From Candidatus Bathyarchaeota archaeon (lineage in GTDB: Archaea; Thermoproteota; Bathyarchaeia; TCS64): a stretch of 8,043 nucleotides of DNA. The notes under the pieces were generated by a model, which had not been told where the DNA came from, ran no database searches, and was given only the letters and a program-made list of their open reading frames with translations. Positions within the stretch are counted from its first letter, which is position 1. Each line of letters starts with the position of its first letter. Position numbers and translations under genes: made by a program. The stretch is taken from positions 1-8,043 of the forward strand of contig JABXKY010000153.1 of NCBI GenBank assembly GCA_013619005.1. The letters run 5' to 3'. This document shows positions 6,571 to 8,043 of the stretch, in pieces.

Positions 6571-6578
6571 TAATTAAT
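6571..6578 (+). promoter_or_regulatory. Candidate TATA box of the cyclic amidohydrolase gene
   Basis: TAATTAAT is preceded by purine-rich GAAAAG, like a BRE. It is centred about 37 bases before the TTG start and would begin a transcript near 6601, leaving a leader of about 10 bases. No T-tract separates it from the mutL pair, so read-through from that operon is also possible. Confidence 0.4.
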
Positions 6579-6611
6579 CCAGCGAGACTGCCTATTCTCC
6601 CGTGCAACACT

Positions 6612-7961
6612 TTGACAGTTGATATCGTCATAAAGAATGGGTTAATGGTTTTGCCGTCGGGCATCACACAGGGCTCCCTGGTGATCGACGATGGCAAGAT
6701 TATAGGTATTCTCAAATCAAGCGAGCCCAAGGCGGACAGGATCATCGACGCCACGGGCAAGGTGGTTCTCCCTGGCATGATTGACATGCACGTCCACCTG
6801 AGGGACCCGGGTTTCCCCGAGAGGGAGGACTTTGAGTCAGGGACCAGGGCAGCCGCGGCAGGTGGGGTGACCACTGTCATCGACATGCCTAACACGGTTC
6901 CAGCCACCGTGACCCTTGAGGCGTTCAACCAGAAGAAGGCGATAGCCGACGGAAAGAGCCTCGTTGATTTCGGTTTCATAGGCGGCGCAGGCGAGGTGCC
7001 CCAGAAGGATATCATCGAGCTGGCTCAAGCCGGGGCGACCTCGTTCAAGAGCTTCCTCATCGCCAGGTTCAAGGAGCTGGCTGCCAGCGATTACACTCTG
7101 CTCAAACACATGGAGCTGCTCGCCGAGTTGGACAGGCCGCTGCTGGTTCACGCCGAGAACGGCGACCTTGTTGACAAGTACATGGAGGAAGCCGTGGCGT
7201 CGGGTAGGACCGATCCGTTGGCCCACTGTGATTTCAGGCCCGATATCGCAGAGATCGAGGCAGTGATGAGGTGCATCACCTTGGCGGCTGAGACAGACTG
7301 CCACCTCCACATCTGCCACATGAGCGCAGAGGGCTCCGTGGATATCCTTGAGTGGGCGCAGAGCACGGGCCAGCTCGTGACAGGCGAGACCAGCACCAAC
7401 TACCTGCTCTTTACAAGAGATGCGATGGTGGAGAGGGGTCCATACGCCAAGGTGGACCCGCCGCTCAGGTCCAAGGACGATCAGCTTCGTCTCTGGGAGG
7501 GACTGAACGACGGCACCATCGATGTGCTGGCGTCAGACCACGCCCCCTACACCAAGGAGGAGAAGGAGAGGGGCTTCGACAACATCTTCGACGCTCCAAG
7601 CGGCGGAGTGGTCATCGAGACCACCCTTCCACTGATGCTTGACGCGGTGAACAACGACAGGATCAGCCTTGAGAGGCTGGTTGAGGTTTTCAGCACCAAC
7701 CCCGCCGTAATGAACGGGTTCTACCCGATGAAGGGGGACCTGATGCTTGGAAGCGACGCCGACGTGGTCATCGCTGACATGGACATGCCTTTCCACATCA
7801 AGGGGGAGAACCTACAGACCATACAGAAGATCACCCCTTACGAAGACATGAAGGGCAAGGGAATGCCAGTCATGACCCTGGTCCGCGGTAAGGTGGTCTA
7901 CGAGGACGGTCAGGTCACCGGAAAACCCGGCTACGGCGTATTCCAGGGCCCTCTGGAGTAG
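6612..7961 (+). CDS. Dihydroorotase/allantoinase-family cyclic amidohydrolase
   Basis: A 449-residue binuclear metal hydrolase that opens cyclic amides such as dihydroorotate, allantoin or hydantoins. Every catalytic ligand is present: H60 and H62 in HVHLRDPG, carboxylated-lysine candidate K146 in TSFKSF, H180 in HAENGD, H236 in HICHMS, and catalytic D309 in ASDHAPY. R64 after the HxH pair and N94 in IDMPNT are the residues dihydroorotases use to hold the substrate carboxylate, which favours dihydroorotase. HAENGD, and PSGGVVIE with LPLML, are equally at home in allantoinases and hydantoinases. The last 100 residues give the C-terminal β-domain with ITPYEDM and TLVRGKVVYEDG. The start is TTG at 6612: the N-terminal strand DIVIKNGL is needed for the fold, and the first in-frame ATG (6645) would cut it off. 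It follows the MutL-partner gene by 48 bp. Family is secure; whether it serves pyrimidine synthesis or amide catabolism is open. Confidence 0.87.
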   Translation: MTVDIVIKNGLMVLPSGITQGSLVIDDGKIIGILKSSEPKADRIIDATGKVVLPGMIDMHVHLRDPGFPEREDFESGTRAAAAGGVTTVIDMPNTVPATVTLEAFNQKKAIADGKSLVDFGFIGGAGEVPQKDIIELAQAGATSFKSFLIARFKELAASDYTLLKHMELLAELDRPLLVHAENGDLVDKYMEEAVASGRTDPLAHCDFRPDIAEIEAVMRCITLAAETDCHLHICHMSAEGSVDILEWAQSTGQLVTGETSTNYLLFTRDAMVERGPYAKVDPPLRSKDDQLRLWEGLNDGTIDVLASDHAPYTKEEKERGFDNIFDAPSGGVVIETTLPLMLDAVNNDRISLERLVEVFSTNPAVMNGFYPMKGDLMLGSDADVVIADMDMPFHIKGENLQTIQKITPYEDMKGKGMPVMTLVRGKVVYEDGQVTGKPGYGVFQGPLE

Positions 7962-7994
7962 CCTAAATACCAATAAAACCCGTCACTCTACCAG

Positions 7995-8000
7995 TTTTTT
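7995..8000 (+). terminator. Oligo-T terminator downstream of the cyclic amidohydrolase
   Basis: Six consecutive T lie 34 bases after the stop codon, in non-coding sequence, followed by further T-rich tracts at 8028-8031 and 8037-8041. This fits hairpin-free archaeal termination. The rest of 7962-8043 holds no gene. Confidence 0.5.
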
Positions 8001-8043
8001 ACGCCTATCCGAACCCAATCTGGATTGTTTTAGGGGTTTTTAC

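Noticed and set aside
6389..7015. 208-residue minus-strand open frame spanning the 6564-6611 gap
   Set aside because: It runs antisense through two well supported genes, has Ser/Pro/Met-rich composition and no promoter or ribosome site of its own.
7975..8040. AAAACCC ... GGGTTTT inverted repeat flanking the terminal T-tracts
   Set aside because: The arms are only 7 bp and about 50 bases apart; such a pairing is expected by chance in A/T- and G/C-run sequence.

Overview
This window looks like ordinary chromosome from an archaeon. The promoters I can place are TATA-type. One gene (2015 to 1035, minus) has a TATA box centred about 26 bases upstream of its ATG, which is the geometry of a leaderless archaeal transcript. 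Two other genes have consensus Shine-Dalgarno sites complementary to the archaeal 16S tail. Arginine is mostly AGG. The lineage cannot be fixed from the sequence; Thermoplasmatota- or Asgard-like archaea would fit the codon style, but that is a guess. There are no rRNA or tRNA genes, CRISPR arrays, insertion sequences or prophage genes.

Layout, left to right. Positions 1-1031 (+) hold the C-terminal part of an N-acyl-D-amino-acid deacylase-like amidohydrolase, cut by the window edge. Three bases later, tail to tail, comes a DHH-family phosphoesterase (2015-1035, minus). A short divergent intergenic region (2016-2104) separates it from an M24 metallopeptidase of the Xaa-Pro type (2105-3226, +). 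The 3' end of that gene overlaps by 11 bp the end of an ArsR-like winged-helix regulator (3836-3216, minus). The regulator diverges from a MutL/GlmL-type ASKHA ATPase gene (3973-5700, +). The region between them holds a perfect 7-bp inverted repeat over the regulator's TATA-like box. The stop of mutL overlaps by one base the ATG of a 287-residue barrel-sandwich-type protein (5700-6563), whose GGAGGT ribosome site lies inside mutL. A dihydroorotase/allantoinase-family cyclic amidohydrolase (6612-7961, +) follows after 48 bp. The last 82 bases are non-coding, with T-rich tracts.

The most interesting part is 3837-6563. It is a tightly coupled gene pair: a MutL-type ATPase, known as the accessory protein of B12-dependent carbon-skeleton mutases, and a partner of unknown biochemical role. 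It has a probable dedicated regulator and no mutase subunit in the window. Around it are two amidohydrolases of different subfamilies and a peptidase. This hints at catabolism of modified amino acids, D-amino acids or cyclic amides, but co-regulation of these genes is not shown by the sequence.
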